A DNA stretch of 64,000 nucleotides from Crocinitomix catalasitica ATCC 23190 (GCF_000621625.1 NZ_JHXV01000001.1:401556-465555), one strand, 5' to 3'; positions 25,547-34,921 are shown, counted from the first letter of the stretch. A program made the numbers and translations. The notes: generated from the sequence alone by a model not told the origin.

Positions 25547-26989
25547 ATGCAAGATAAGAGAAGATTGACGACAGAGGAGAAGGCATTGAAAATAAATTTG
25601 ACCCAAGATATTTATGGATCCTTCGCTGAAATAGGTGCGGGACAAGAGGTTGCGGCGAATTTTTTTAAAGCAGGTGGCTCGTCAGGAACAATTGCTTATA
25701 CGCATTCAGCATACGATATGAAAGTATCGGACAGCATGTACGGAAAATGTGCACGTTATGTCTGTGAAGACAGATTGATGCAAATGTTGAATAAAGAATA
25801 TTCAACCCTCGAAAAAACTTTGCATGAAAGACATGCAACTAGCCGATTTTTTGCATTTGCAAATACTGTTGAATCTCTAAATTATCATAAAACGAATCAA
25901 GGTCAAGGTTGGATTGGATTAAAATTTCAAGATCAAATTGGCATGGCGCCAAATGAAATTGTTATGCATATCAGAATGCATGATACAAGTCATAAAAGAC
26001 AACAAGAAGCCTTAGGTATTTTAGGGGTAAACCTAATTCATGCTGCTTATTTCGAACATAGTGATATCGAATCTTTCTTAGATGCTTTAACTTATCGTCT
26101 GTCAAGATCAAGAGTAGAGATAGATATGTTACGTGTTTCAGGTGCTGATTTACAGCAATTGGACAATAGAATTATCGCTTTAAAATTAGTAAAAAAGGGA
26201 TTGACAGATGCTACAATGTTCGACCAAAGTGGGACAGTATTGCAGCCAAGTACAGCATTGTACAAAAAGAATGTTTTGTTAATGCGTGGTCGATTTAGAC
26301 CAATAACAAAGGTACATGTTGACATGATTCAACATGGTACAGAATTGTATTTGAAAGAGGAGGATGTAGAGAAGGAGAATATGACTGTTCTTTTAGAATT
26401 GACTTTAAAGGATTTAACTGCAGATGGTAAAATATCTGACAGTGATTTTATTGATAGAGCTGATTTATTATGTTCGATGGGATATACGGTAATGATCAGT
26501 AATTACCTGAAGCATTATAAAATGATTGAGTATTTGTCTTCAATCACTAAAAAGAAGAAGATTGGTGTTCTATTGGGGATTTACAATCTGCAAACTATTT
26601 TTGACGAAAAGTATTACAATACGCTTAACGGTGGACTTTTAGAAGCTTTTGGCCGAGGTTTTGGACACAATATTAAAATGTATGTTTATCCTGCTGTAAA
26701 CGTGGAGAATGGAGAGTTATATAATATTGATAATTTTCAAATTCCAGATCACCTAAGAGGGTTGTTGGATTATATGACTAAAACAAATAAAGTAGAGGGG
26801 ATTAAAAATTTCAATGGGAAATTATTACATATCCTTTCAGATGATGTTTTATCTAAAATTCATTCAGGTGTTTCTAATTGGGAAGATGATGTGCCAGAAA
26901 GTGTATTGAAAGCGATTAAATTCTATAATTTATTCGGCTATAGAGAAGAGAAGTTTATTAAAATCGCTCCTCAAGTTGAACAAGACTAA
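25547..26989 (+). CDS. Conserved cytoplasmic protein of the IGAGQEVA family, function unassigned
   Basis: A 480-residue protein with no signal peptide or transmembrane segment. The family signature near the N-terminus is EIGAGQEVAANFFKAGGSSG followed by IAYTHSAYDMKVSD. The rest looks like a mixed alpha/beta soluble protein with RVSGADLQQLDNR and LRGRF-like basic stretches. I recall relatives in Bacteroidetes and other phyla labelled TonB-dependent receptor or nicotinate-nucleotide adenylyltransferase. Neither label fits: there is no barrel, plug or export signal, and no HxGH-type nucleotidyltransferase motif. The stop touches the stop of the convergent lipoprotein gene. Confidence 0.7.
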   Translation: MQDKRRLTTEEKALKINLTQDIYGSFAEIGAGQEVAANFFKAGGSSGTIAYTHSAYDMKVSDSMYGKCARYVCEDRLMQMLNKEYSTLEKTLHERHATSRFFAFANTVESLNYHKTNQGQGWIGLKFQDQIGMAPNEIVMHIRMHDTSHKRQQEALGILGVNLIHAAYFEHSDIESFLDALTYRLSRSRVEIDMLRVSGADLQQLDNRIIALKLVKKGLTDATMFDQSGTVLQPSTALYKKNVLLMRGRFRPITKVHVDMIQHGTELYLKEEDVEKENMTVLLELTLKDLTADGKISDSDFIDRADLLCSMGYTVMISNYLKHYKMIEYLSSITKKKKIGVLLGIYNLQTIFDEKYYNTLNGGLLEAFGRGFGHNIKMYVYPAVNVENGELYNIDNFQIPDHLRGLLDYMTKTNKVEGIKNFNGKLLHILSDDVLSKIHSGVSNWEDDVPESVLKAIKFYNLFGYREEKFIKIAPQVEQD

Positions 26990-27607
26990 TTATGAATTAG
27001 TCTCGTAAATAGTTTTAACCAAATTTCCGGCTTCGTATTTTTCCATATACATGGTTAATCCTTGCTTGTCGTAATATATCGAATAACCATCTAATAAGCC
27101 GGACTTATAGTTTCTTTCCAAATAAATTTGATGACTTTCAGGGTAATTCGATCGACATTTGCCTGTGTAAGGAATATTGTCTAACTCCACAATATTAACC
27201 ACTTCACCTGCGTCATTTTTAGTTTGATTTGGCTTCAATTCGTTGCAATCACAAGTCAATCGTTCTAACTCTCCCGACCTTTTTGTTTGTCCAGATTCAT
27301 ACAGCTCTTGCATCAATACTTCCCCATCTTGACCTAAATAAACAGTTTTGCCATGTAATTCACCGTTCATTAAACTTTTAATCATATATTTTTTATCGCT
27401 ATTCGGGTAAGTTGAATAACAAACTCCTGTAAAAGGCTTTGCGTCTTTTAATATATTACCGAGCGAGTCAATTGTCAAGTCACTACATAAACAAGTGTCT
27501 GCAACTAATCCCGAACCTTGCTGCCCGAGTTCGACCGCAGTTTCATTCTTTTTATTTGAACATGATACAAGTGTGAAAAATAGGGCAATTGATATTGTTC
27601 TTAACAT
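26990..27607 (-). CDS. Lipoprotein with YwqK/MORN-like repeats
   Basis: A 205-residue lipoprotein with lipobox LVSC (Cys16). The mature part contains two copies of a pattern, PFTGVCYSTYPNSDKKYMIKS and PYTGKCRSNYPESHQIYLERN, each followed by NGxLHG/SGLLDG-type turns. These are MORN-like repeats of the kind annotated as YwqK-family antitoxin, though no toxin is present here and antitoxin function should not be assumed. Four Cys in the mature part could pair in the periplasm. The start overlaps the stop of the NlpC/P60 gene by 7 bases, so the two form one operon. Confidence 0.75.
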   Translation of the reverse strand: MLRTISIALFFTLVSCSNKKNETAVELGQQGSGLVADTCLCSDLTIDSLGNILKDAKPFTGVCYSTYPNSDKKYMIKSLMNGELHGKTVYLGQDGEVLMQELYESGQTKRSGELERLTCDCNELKPNQTKNDAGEVVNIVELDNIPYTGKCRSNYPESHQIYLERNYKSGLLDGYSIYYDKQGLTMYMEKYEAGNLVKTIYETNS

Positions 27608-28074
27608 TTTATAATTCTAATTATTTTAATAAATCTTTCTTTATAACCAGTGGTTTCTAAATTTGATAGAATAACACCATTATGCTTTTTAGAGGAGGAG
27701 GAATGTATAAATACAATTTCATCTTCATCAATTGAATGAATAATACCAACATGGCCAATTTCCTTTTTTGATTTTGTTCCACTAAATATAATGATATCAC
27801 CAGGGGACGCTTCTGACTTTTCAATCTCTATACCCACATCTCCAAAACCTCTACTGGTTCTTGGGACTGAATAATTAAAATGGGTATATACATGGTGAAC
27901 TAATCCAGAGCAATCGAATCCTTTTTTCGATCCGCCACCATATAAATATGGAGTTCCTATAAATCCTGTTGCATATTTGGTGACACTATCCCTAACTGAA
28001 CAATTTATAGTATTGTCAGTTTGACTAAATGAATTCAGTCCAAAACTAAAAATCAATATTATTATTGCCTTCAT
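27601..28074 (-). CDS. NlpC/P60 family (C40) cell-wall hydrolase
   Basis: A 157-residue exported protein. A signal peptide (about 1-18, ending SFSQ) precedes a single NlpC/P60 domain with the triad Cys55 (FDCSGLV), His108 (GHVGII) and a third polar residue, His124 (FIHSSS). The domain start TPYLYGGGS is typical. Such enzymes cut the D-Glu to diamino-acid bond in peptidoglycan stem peptides. There is no SH3 or LysM targeting domain, so this is a minimal enzyme. It is the first gene of a two-gene operon with the YwqK-like lipoprotein. Confidence 0.92.
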   Translation of the reverse strand: MKAIIILIFSFGLNSFSQTDNTINCSVRDSVTKYATGFIGTPYLYGGGSKKGFDCSGLVHHVYTHFNYSVPRTSRGFGDVGIEIEKSEASPGDIIIFSGTKSKKEIGHVGIIHSIDEDEIVFIHSSSSKKHNGVILSNLETTGYKERFIKIIRIIKC

Positions 28075-28126
28075 CGTCTGTAAAATTAATATGTTTTTAT
28101 AACTTTATTGAGTAAAATAGTTACAA

Positions 28127-29137
28127 ATGTCAAAAATCAAAAATGCCCAATTACGCTATCGAATAATTGATAGAAGTTTACGAAATAAATACAAGCCCTT
28201 TCCTACTAAAGAACAGTTGAGAGAAGCTTGTGAAGAAGCTATTTTCGGTAGTACGGAGGGAAGTGATATTTGTGATTCAACTATTGAAAAAGATATGTTT
28301 GCGATGCGTATGGAATTTGATGCGCCGATTAAATATAGCAAAATAGAAAAAGGATATTATTATTCGGACGATGAGTATAGTATCGATAAAATTCCTTTGT
28401 CTGAAGATGATATTGATGCAATTAAATTTGCCTCTAAAACACTAATGCAATTTAGGGATGTGAATTTATTTAAGCAATTCGGTTTTGCAATTGATAAAAT
28501 ATTCGATCGTGTTCATATTTCTAATAATCCAACTGATTTAGCTGTTGATAATTTTGTGCAATTTGAAACGGTTGAAGAAACAGGCGGGAGTGATATGCTA
28601 CCTATCTTATTGAAATGTATCAAAGAAAAACAAATAGTTGATTTTGAATATACAAGTTTCATTAGCGATAAGACGAAACCGAGATCTGTTTTACCGCTAT
28701 TATTAAAAGAATATAGAAATCGATGGTATTTAATATCCTATTCAATATCCAAATTGCAAATTATAACCTTTGGTTTAGATCGGATGTCGAATTTGACAGA
28801 AACGAATACCAATTATTATGAACCGATTGATTTTGATCCTGATAATTATTTTGAAAACTCAATTGGTATTACAGCAAATGATACTTCTCCCGTACAAGTG
28901 GTTTTTAAAATTGATAAAATAGGTTCTAAATATGTCGAATCTCAGCCTTTACATAAAAGTCAAAAATTAATTAAAGAAGGTACAAACAGAAATACTTTTC
29001 AATTGAAAGTTATCATTTCTGAGGAGTTGAAACGTACTATTTTATCTTATGGGTCACAGATAGAAGTGATTAAGCCAAAATCTTTAAGGAGAGAAATGCA
29101 AATAATTGTGCTCGAAATGCATGAGAATTATGACTAA
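28127..29137 (+). CDS. WYL-domain transcriptional regulator
   Basis: A 336-residue protein. The N-terminal region (about 1-80) reads as a winged helix-turn-helix of the type found before WYL domains (RYRIIDRSL...TIEKDMFAMR). The WYL domain (about 165-240) has VDFEYTS, PLLLKEYRNRWYLISYS and ITFGLDRM. A WCX-like C-terminal domain follows (about 245-330). WYL proteins bind nucleic acid or nucleotide ligands and often repress phage-defence or DNA-damage genes, but no defence gene is adjacent here. The neighbour downstream is the SRP RNA. Confidence 0.9.
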   Translation: MSKIKNAQLRYRIIDRSLRNKYKPFPTKEQLREACEEAIFGSTEGSDICDSTIEKDMFAMRMEFDAPIKYSKIEKGYYYSDDEYSIDKIPLSEDDIDAIKFASKTLMQFRDVNLFKQFGFAIDKIFDRVHISNNPTDLAVDNFVQFETVEETGGSDMLPILLKCIKEKQIVDFEYTSFISDKTKPRSVLPLLLKEYRNRWYLISYSISKLQIITFGLDRMSNLTETNTNYYEPIDFDPDNYFENSIGITANDTSPVQVVFKIDKIGSKYVESQPLHKSQKLIKEGTNRNTFQLKVIISEELKRTILSYGSQIEVIKPKSLRREMQIIVLEMHENYD

Positions 29138-29203
29138 AAATCAGGTTTTATTTTTTTTCGTAAAAAAGTATTGATTTAACCTTATTATTCATTTAACTTT
29201 TCC

Positions 29204-29211
29204 TACTTTTG
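29204..29211 (+). promoter_or_regulatory. SRP RNA promoter -7 element (TACTTTTG)
   Basis: An exact TAnnTTTG match. The predicted transcription start, about 5 bases downstream, coincides with the start of the closing helix of the SRP RNA. Confidence 0.6.
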
Positions 29212-29212
29212 T

Positions 29213-29319
29213 GGCGGGTAAGTCCTGTACGACCAGCTCCTGTTTAATCCCCCAGGGTGGGAACGCAGCAAGGGTCAACGGTTGTAGCGGTGCGATACAG
29301 GTAGCTTACCCACTTTTTT
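29213..29319 (+). ncRNA. ffs: Signal recognition particle RNA (4.5S, small bacterial type)
   Basis: The RNA component of SRP, which with Ffh targets nascent membrane and secreted proteins to the Sec translocon. The sequence carries the bacterial landmarks GTCCTGTACGACCAG near the 5' side, the apical domain around GGGAACGCAGCAAGGG, and GTTGTAGCGGTGCGATACAG on the returning strand. The ends pair as GGGTAAG with CTTACCC. A T6 tract directly after the closing helix makes the molecule its own terminator. The length, about 100 bases, fits the small bacterial form without an Alu domain. Confidence 0.93.
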
Positions 29320-29383
29320 CTTTTATTCCCCACAACTTTATATTCTGTTAATAAATAATTCGTCAATTGTCGGGGCATACTCC

Positions 29384-29391
29384 TATCTTTG
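29384..29391 (+). promoter_or_regulatory. Promoter -7 element (TATCTTTG) of the aldolase gene
   Basis: An exact TAnnTTTG match, 48 bases before the ATG at 29440, just downstream of the SRP RNA terminator. Confidence 0.5.
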
Positions 29392-29439
29392 TAACTGAAA
29401 TTATTGGTCTGAATTTTTTGGACCATAAAAATTAATTAG

Positions 29440-30096
29440 ATGAAATTTTTTATTGATACAGCAAATTTAGATGAGATTCGCGAAGCGAATGATTTAGGGA
29501 TATTAGATGGTGTAACTACCAATCCATCCTTAATGGCAAAAGAAGGTATAACAGGTAAAGACAATATCTTGAAACACTATGTTGACATATGTAATATAGT
29601 TGATGGTGATGTTAGTGCAGAGGTAATCTCTACTGATTATGCTGGAATGATAAAAGAAGGTGAAAACTTAGCCGCATTACACGATAATATCGTTGTAAAG
29701 ATTCCAATGATTAAAGATGGTATCAAAGCGATTAAATATTTTTCGGATAAAGGAATTAAAACGAATTGTACATTGGTTTTCTCTGCGGGACAAGCACTTT
29801 TAGCAGCTAAAGCAGGAGCAACTTATTTATCTCCATTCGTTGGGCGTTTAGATGATATTTCTTCTGATGGCATTGACTTAATTGCTCAAATCAGATTGAT
29901 TTATGATAACTATATGTTCGAAACACAAATTCTTGCAGCATCAGTTAGACATTCTATGCATATTATTAATTGTGCTGAAATAGGAGCTGACGTAATGACT
30001 GGACCTTTAAGTTCAATCACTGGATTATTAAAACATCCTTTAACCGACAGTGGTCTTGCAAAATTCTTAGAAGATTACAAAAAAGGAAATAGCTAA
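29440..30096 (+). CDS. fsa: Fructose-6-phosphate aldolase / small transaldolase
   Basis: A 218-residue protein of the short TalC/FSA type. It starts [13 protein letters not shown], followed by GVTTNPSL. The Schiff-base lysine is Lys87 in VVKIPM. Further landmarks are [26 protein letters not shown] and the C-terminal DVMTGPL and HPLTDSGL. The enzyme either cleaves fructose 6-phosphate or acts as a transaldolase in the pentose phosphate pathway. The two activities cannot be told apart from motifs alone, and in this clade transaldolase is likely. It has its own promoter and terminator. Confidence 0.92.
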   Translation: MKFFIDTANLDEIREANDLGILDGVTTNPSLMAKEGITGKDNILKHYVDICNIVDGDVSAEVISTDYAGMIKEGENLAALHDNIVVKIPMIKDGIKAIKYFSDKGIKTNCTLVFSAGQALLAAKAGATYLSPFVGRLDDISSDGIDLIAQIRLIYDNYMFETQILAASVRHSMHIINCAEIGADVMTGPLSSITGLLKHPLTDSGLAKFLEDYKKGNS

Positions 30097-30115
30097 TTCG
30101 CCTATATATAATACT

Positions 30116-30148
30116 AAAAAAGCCAACTGATTTCAGTTGGCTTTTTTT
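30116..30148 (+). terminator. Intrinsic terminator after the aldolase gene
   Basis: A stem of AAAAAAGCCAACTG with CAGTTGGCTTTTTT around an ATTT loop. The A-rich 5' arm also makes it usable on the minus strand for the convergent GH3 gene. Confidence 0.9.
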
Positions 30149-30180
30149 ATGTCTTCTTGTTAAAGGATTAGGGTAGGTGT

Positions 30181-31269
30181 CTAATCAACTAGTCCCAAAC
30201 AAACTTTCATTCGAATGATTTTACGAACTGACGAATAAACCTCTGATTTAAACGCTTTGTCTTTTTGCATTTGACCAACTATGTCAAATAATGCTTTCTC
30301 TTCGTCAATGGGCATTAAAATTAAGTCACAACCAGCTTGAGCAGCCAATAATTCACAATGAGGTATGGAACTAACGCCTCCCATGTTCATAGCATCTGTA
30401 ACAATTAATCCCTTAAATTTTAATTCGTCTTTTAATAAACCTGTTACTACTTTTGGAGATACCGAAGATGGTAAATCATTCGTATTATATGTGTCGTTGT
30501 TTTTAATGGCAATGTGTGCAATCATTACAGCCAAAACTCCAGCTTCAATTAACGGTGGATAATTTTTTAGCTCCCGCATTTCACCGTCGATATATACAAG
30601 TTTTTTATGTGTGTCACCAACTACGTAACCATGACCTGGGAAATGTTTAGCCGTAGCTACTATTCCATGTGATTGTGTCGTTTCTATAAACATTTTTGAC
30701 CATACTTGCGCAGTATCAGGATTGTCTCCAAATGCTCGATATGAAATCGCTTCGTTTGGTGAAACATCTACAACAGGAGCATAATTGAAATTAATTCCTA
30801 TATCTATAAGATCATTACTGATTGAGTTGGCAGCATATTTAACCTCGTTGCGATCAATCATTGATCCTGCTTTTTTAACAGGTGCACAATTTTTAATCTT
30901 ATAACCAATTAAACTTGGCTCAGCATCCGCAGAATATAAAAACGGTAGACCTTTAACTGATGAATTAATGGTATTAAAATCTTTTACCATCGTTGTAAAA
31001 CCAGCTTTTGTTCCGTTTAATAGAAGAATACCACCGATGTATTTTTTTTCAATTAATAGGTTGAGATGTTCTTGTGATTTTCCTAATCTACCTGCAGCTG
31101 GAATGATCATTTGACCGGCACGAGTTGTATCGTTTAATCCGTCGAATATTTCAGCAACCTTTTGTTCTAGATCAGGATTGTAGGTATAGAAATCCTCAAG
31201 CGTATATGTTCTTTGAGAAAAGGAACAAATAGATAGTATAATTCCCGTAATAGTTAGTGTAAGTCTCAT
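30181..31269 (-). CDS. Glycoside hydrolase family 3, beta-N-acetylhexosaminidase-like
   Basis: A 362-residue exported enzyme. A signal peptide (about 1-19) precedes a single GH3 TIM-barrel domain: GQMIIPAAG, YIGGILLLNG, the substrate motif KHFPGHG, and the nucleophile Asp in IVTDAMNMGGV. The KHFPGHG-type motif with a following His-Asp is characteristic of NagZ-like beta-N-acetylhexosaminidases, whose general acid is a His on a loop. Activity on peptidoglycan fragments or chitin-like sugars is inferred. Unlike NagZ of proteobacteria, this form is exported, so it would act in the periplasm. It is monocistronic. Confidence 0.9.
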   Translation of the reverse strand: MRLTLTITGIILSICSFSQRTYTLEDFYTYNPDLEQKVAEIFDGLNDTTRAGQMIIPAAGRLGKSQEHLNLLIEKKYIGGILLLNGTKAGFTTMVKDFNTINSSVKGLPFLYSADAEPSLIGYKIKNCAPVKKAGSMIDRNEVKYAANSISNDLIDIGINFNYAPVVDVSPNEAISYRAFGDNPDTAQVWSKMFIETTQSHGIVATAKHFPGHGYVVGDTHKKLVYIDGEMRELKNYPPLIEAGVLAVMIAHIAIKNNDTYNTNDLPSSVSPKVVTGLLKDELKFKGLIVTDAMNMGGVSSIPHCELLAAQAGCDLILMPIDEEKALFDIVGQMQKDKAFKSEVYSSVRKIIRMKVCLGLVD

Positions 31270-31324
31270 CTGTCTTAAATTAGTAACTTAAGATTAAAAG
31301 TAAATAACGTGAACAATCTTTGTT

Positions 31325-33667
31325 TTAGAACAACGTGATTTCCGTTCTTCTATTACGCTGATAGGCTGTTTCTTTCTCCCTGTTCGTTGACATTTGTTGA
31401 ATCTCAGACAATCCAACTTTAGGTTGAGACTCTCCTTGTCCTTCCGTTTCAATACGACTTGCGCTAATACCTTTTTGAATTAAGTATTTCTTAGCATTGT
31501 CCGCACGTTTCGACGACAATGTTTTATTGTACGAAGCCGAACCTCTTTGATCTGTATGTCCAGTTAACTTAACTTTTAAAGAAGGATTGTTTTTTAAGTG
31601 AGCAGCAAGTTCGTTTAATTCTTTTTGACCATTAACACCAAGAGCTATATGATTAACATTTGATTTGTCAAATTCGAAGTAAATATCTTTGATGTCAAAG
31701 CTAGTTTTGACATTGTCAACTACATCACCTGTTTTAACTTTGTCCTCAACCTTATCTTCAACTTTGTCCTCAACTTTATTATCTTTTTCAACAGGGTCAG
31801 TCTTTGTTAATTCAGATTTTTCTGATTTAGTATCAGTGTTATTCGCATCGACAGGAGCAGTTATATTTTTGTTTTCAGTCTTGTCTTCTTCTGTTTTCTC
31901 TATTGTTTTGATTTCAGAAACAACAACAGGTACAAGATTGAAATCGAATTTAGTAATTCCACCGTCCAGCATTTTGACCGTTTTAGTTTGAGACACGTAC
32001 CCAGGAGCACTCGCTACTAGTTCGTATGTATCACCAGGTTTTAAGTCAAATTTATATTGTCCGCTATTACTTGTTTCAACAAATTTTAAAGCTTCTTTTT
32101 TATTCGTGTTTCGTGCAGTAACCTTACTGTTAATACCGTTTTTAGTATCGCTATTTCTAACAGTTCCACTTAAATTGGCCAAGTTTTTACCAGGCGTTTC
32201 AATATTATTTTTTGGTTTACCGTCATCGTGTAAGTCAACCATATAATAAGCTCCAGCACTTGGAATTGCACTGTAATCATTTACAGGGTTAAGCATAGAA
32301 GGCTTTTTCTTTTCTCCTAAGAAAGTAATCTTGTAGATATCTTTTTCACCATATCCACCAAATCTAGAAGAAGAATAATAACCGTAACGACCATTACCAG
32401 TAACAACGAAATAAATATCATCATCAGGTGTATTAATAGGATAACCTACATTTTCTGGTTTTGACCATTCGTTTGTTTCTGGGTTAAGATCTGTTCTAAA
32501 AATATCTAATCCACCTATATTATCATGTCCATCAGAAGAGAAGTATAGTGTAGTTCCATTTGCCATTAAGAAAACACCCTTTTCTTCGAAGCGTGTATTA
32601 ATTGTTCCACCGATGTTTGTCGGATCTCCCCAAGCACTATCTGCATCATTCCATTTAGTAATATAAATGTCATGCTGACCATATCCACCTGGTTTATCAG
32701 AAACGAAAATCATCGTCTTTTCATCAAATGATAAAGTCGCACTTGACTCGTGATGTTTTGTATTAATTTTATCACTTAAAGTTTTTGGCGTTTGCCACGT
32801 TCCATCAGGATTTTGTTTTGTAATTAAAACGTTTCCATCTTTAGAATTAACACCTTGATAAGTTAAAACACTTTTACCATCTGGTGCTAAACCAACTGTC
32901 GGATCATGCGTTGATGTATTAATTGGTTCACCAATATTCTTAGCTTGTGACCATTCTCCTTCAGACTCTCTCTCCGAATAATAAACATCTTCATAATATC
33001 TGTCAAGTCTATCCGTCTTTCCACCTTTAGAATCTGGACGTCTAGCAGTAAAAAGGATAACTTTATTATCCGCAGAAATTACCGGTGCATATTCAGGATA
33101 CTCTGTATTGATACTGTCACCAAGATTTTCAATCCAAACCAATACTGGATCAGCCATCAATTCAATTCCTTTACGAGACTCACGAATTTTTTTATTAATA
33201 TATGCTTGTTGTTCAATATCCCCAGAACTAGCAATGTTTTTATATTTTTGGTAATAAACAATCGCAGAATCAAATTCGTTATTCAACTGATAAGCTTGCG
33301 CCAAATAAAAAGGTAATTCCTTTTCTAAATCAGGATTTACTTTTTGAACAAATTGAAGATGTTTTAAACTTTTCGCTTTTTCCGAACCATATAAATAGCA
33401 AACACCAATCTTATAATTTAAAACAGAAGAATAAGGATTGAAGGCTTGAGCTTTCAAAAAGTGCATATTTGCATGCGCTATATATTCATCTTGGCCATCA
33501 TAGAATAAACCATCACCTAATTTTATTTGCTTAACAGCTTCATTGAAACCACTCTTGTCGTTTGCGAAAATTTTCTTATCAAATGGCACATCTTTGTCTT
33601 GAGACCAAGCTGTTGATGTTTGAAAATTTAAAGCAAGAATTGCTATAAAGTATATTAATTTATTCAT
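31325..33667 (-). CDS. OmpA-family protein with TPR, PD40 propeller and carboxypeptidase-regulatory domains (PorE-like)
   Basis: A 780-residue exported protein. Domains in order: signal peptide (about 1-21), TPR-like helices (about 40-170), a PD40/WD40-like propeller (about 190-440, repeats of the SSDGHDNIGGLDIF type), a carboxypeptidase-regulatory beta domain (about 520-600, LSGTVRNSDT), an acidic Lys/Glu linker with VEDK repeats, and an OmpA peptidoglycan-binding domain (about 660-780, LTGHTDQRGSASYNKTLSSKRA). This order is that of PorE, the T9SS subunit that links the complex to the cell wall. Bacteroidetes carry several such paralogues, so PorE identity is probable rather than certain. 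It overlaps the upstream TPR gene by 8 bases. Confidence 0.85.
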   Translation of the reverse strand: MNKLIYFIAILALNFQTSTAWSQDKDVPFDKKIFANDKSGFNEAVKQIKLGDGLFYDGQDEYIAHANMHFLKAQAFNPYSSVLNYKIGVCYLYGSEKAKSLKHLQFVQKVNPDLEKELPFYLAQAYQLNNEFDSAIVYYQKYKNIASSGDIEQQAYINKKIRESRKGIELMADPVLVWIENLGDSINTEYPEYAPVISADNKVILFTARRPDSKGGKTDRLDRYYEDVYYSERESEGEWSQAKNIGEPINTSTHDPTVGLAPDGKSVLTYQGVNSKDGNVLITKQNPDGTWQTPKTLSDKINTKHHESSATLSFDEKTMIFVSDKPGGYGQHDIYITKWNDADSAWGDPTNIGGTINTRFEEKGVFLMANGTTLYFSSDGHDNIGGLDIFRTDLNPETNEWSKPENVGYPINTPDDDIYFVVTGNGRYGYYSSSRFGGYGEKDIYKITFLGEKKKPSMLNPVNDYSAIPSAGAYYMVDLHDDGKPKNNIETPGKNLANLSGTVRNSDTKNGINSKVTARNTNKKEALKFVETSNSGQYKFDLKPGDTYELVASAPGYVSQTKTVKMLDGGITKFDFNLVPVVVSEIKTIEKTEEDKTENKNITAPVDANNTDTKSEKSELTKTDPVEKDNKVEDKVEDKVEDKVKTGDVVDNVKTSFDIKDIYFEFDKSNVNHIALGVNGQKELNELAAHLKNNPSLKVKLTGHTDQRGSASYNKTLSSKRADNAKKYLIQKGISASRIETEGQGESQPKVGLSEIQQMSTNREKETAYQRNRRTEITLF
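31737..31780 (-). repeat. 12-base tandem repeat coding for VEDK units
   Basis: About three copies of a 12-base unit encode VEDKVEDKVEDK in the linker before the OmpA domain. Copy number could vary between strains and would change linker length. Confidence 0.7.
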
Positions 33668-34694
33668 TACAAATTGCGCTATTTAAATATTTTTCTGCTT
33701 CTAACGAACCTAAAATAAAGGCTGTTTCCCAATCACTACATGCTTCATAAACATTGCGAAGCATTTCATTTGCTATTCCACGATTAAAATATGCTTCTTT
33801 GACTTCATCGTCAATAGCAATCGCTTCATTTACTTTTTCAACTGCTTCTTTATATTTGCTTTCAGCAATTAAAACGCCTGATTGATTTACAAGAGTAGAT
33901 ACATTGTTTTTATCGATAGCGTATGCAGAATTAAAGGCTTTTTTAGCTGCCTCTATATTGTTTTGTTTGAAATAATAATTTCCTTGAACCAATAACAAAT
34001 CAATTTTATCTTTAGCTTCTGCCGACCCACTGCGTTTTACAATTAAGTCATCAGCTTTAACACTGTCTCCAGCTGTATAATATGCTTGAACTAAATTAAG
34101 ATATGCATTTTTATCTTCTGGATTGATGTCTATTAATTTTTGAAGATCTGAGGTTGCTTTTTCAAAATCTCCTTGAGCACTGTATACCTTAGCTCTACCA
34201 CGATAAGCATCGTTATTGTTTTTGTCTAGAGCGATTGCTGAATTAAAGTTAACCAATGCCTCTTCATATTTGTTTAAAGAATAATTAGTCCACCCTAATA
34301 AGCTTTGTGAAGAACCTGTTTTTAATCCTCCAGCTATAGCTTTTTCTAGATTAATTTTCGCAGCTTTATAATTCCCTAATTTGAAATTACTTTTGCCTAA
34401 AAATAAATTTGCATCGGTCGAATTAGGTTTTAACGCCAAAGCTTTTTCTGCATTTTCGACTCCGTTTTGGTAGTCTCCCTGCATATAATTAATGATCGCC
34501 AAATTTGTAAATCCTTCATGCAATTTGACATCTTGCTTGGTTGCGGCTAAAAATTTTGTTTTTGCTGTAGCCAAATCTCCGCTTTGAAACGCCTGTTGAC
34601 CAGCTTTGAACATTTCTTTAACGCTCTCACCATCATTAGATTGGGCGAAAGAATTAATAGAAATTGATAATAATATAACGAATAGTTTCTTCAC
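33660..34694 (-). CDS. Exported tetratricopeptide-repeat protein
   Basis: A 344-residue protein. A signal peptide (MKKLFVILLSISINSFAQ) is followed by about nine TPR units covering the whole mature part (for example AFQSGDLATAKTKFLAATK, NYMQGDYQNGVENAEKALALKP, SLNKYEEALVNFNSAIALDKN). TPR arrays are protein-protein interaction scaffolds. The start codon is GTG at 34692-34694. The stop overlaps the start of the PorE-like gene by 8 bases, so the two are translated from one mRNA and may work in one envelope complex. No lipobox is seen. Confidence 0.85.
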   Translation of the reverse strand: MKKLFVILLSISINSFAQSNDGESVKEMFKAGQQAFQSGDLATAKTKFLAATKQDVKLHEGFTNLAIINYMQGDYQNGVENAEKALALKPNSTDANLFLGKSNFKLGNYKAAKINLEKAIAGGLKTGSSQSLLGWTNYSLNKYEEALVNFNSAIALDKNNNDAYRGRAKVYSAQGDFEKATSDLQKLIDINPEDKNAYLNLVQAYYTAGDSVKADDLIVKRSGSAEAKDKIDLLLVQGNYYFKQNNIEAAKKAFNSAYAIDKNNVSTLVNQSGVLIAESKYKEAVEKVNEAIAIDDEVKEAYFNRGIANEMLRNVYEACSDWETAFILGSLEAEKYLNSAICNE

Positions 34695-34921
34695 AATTTT
34701 TTTAAAAAATCAAATTTAATACTTTCTTACGTAAATCCTCAGCTTTAAGCTAATTATTTTAGAATTAAGATATTAATAATACAATATTGAAAAATAGACA
34801 ATATCTGAAATTGTATTAAAAAAAAATAATTATTTCTAAAATAAAAGTTGAAATTAATAGAATTTAAATGAATAGGATGCATTGAATGACGAAAAGATAA
34901 TTTTTGTCGTATTTTTAGCCT

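Noticed and set aside
26990..28074. Toxin-antitoxin pair (YwqK-like protein with NlpC/P60 enzyme)
   Set aside because: Both proteins are exported, the enzyme is a typical cell-wall hydrolase, and nothing shows toxicity or neutralisation.
28127..29137. WYL regulator as marker of a phage-defence island
   Set aside because: Neighbours are housekeeping genes (SRP RNA, aldolase, cell-wall enzymes), and no restriction, nuclease or abortive-infection gene is visible.
29244..29426. 60-residue minus-strand reading frame over the SRP RNA
   Set aside because: It is antisense to a clear structured RNA and has no coding signature.
31737..31780. Short tandem repeats as a CRISPR-like array
   Set aside because: The 12-base units are contiguous, have no spacers and encode a regular VEDK linker.
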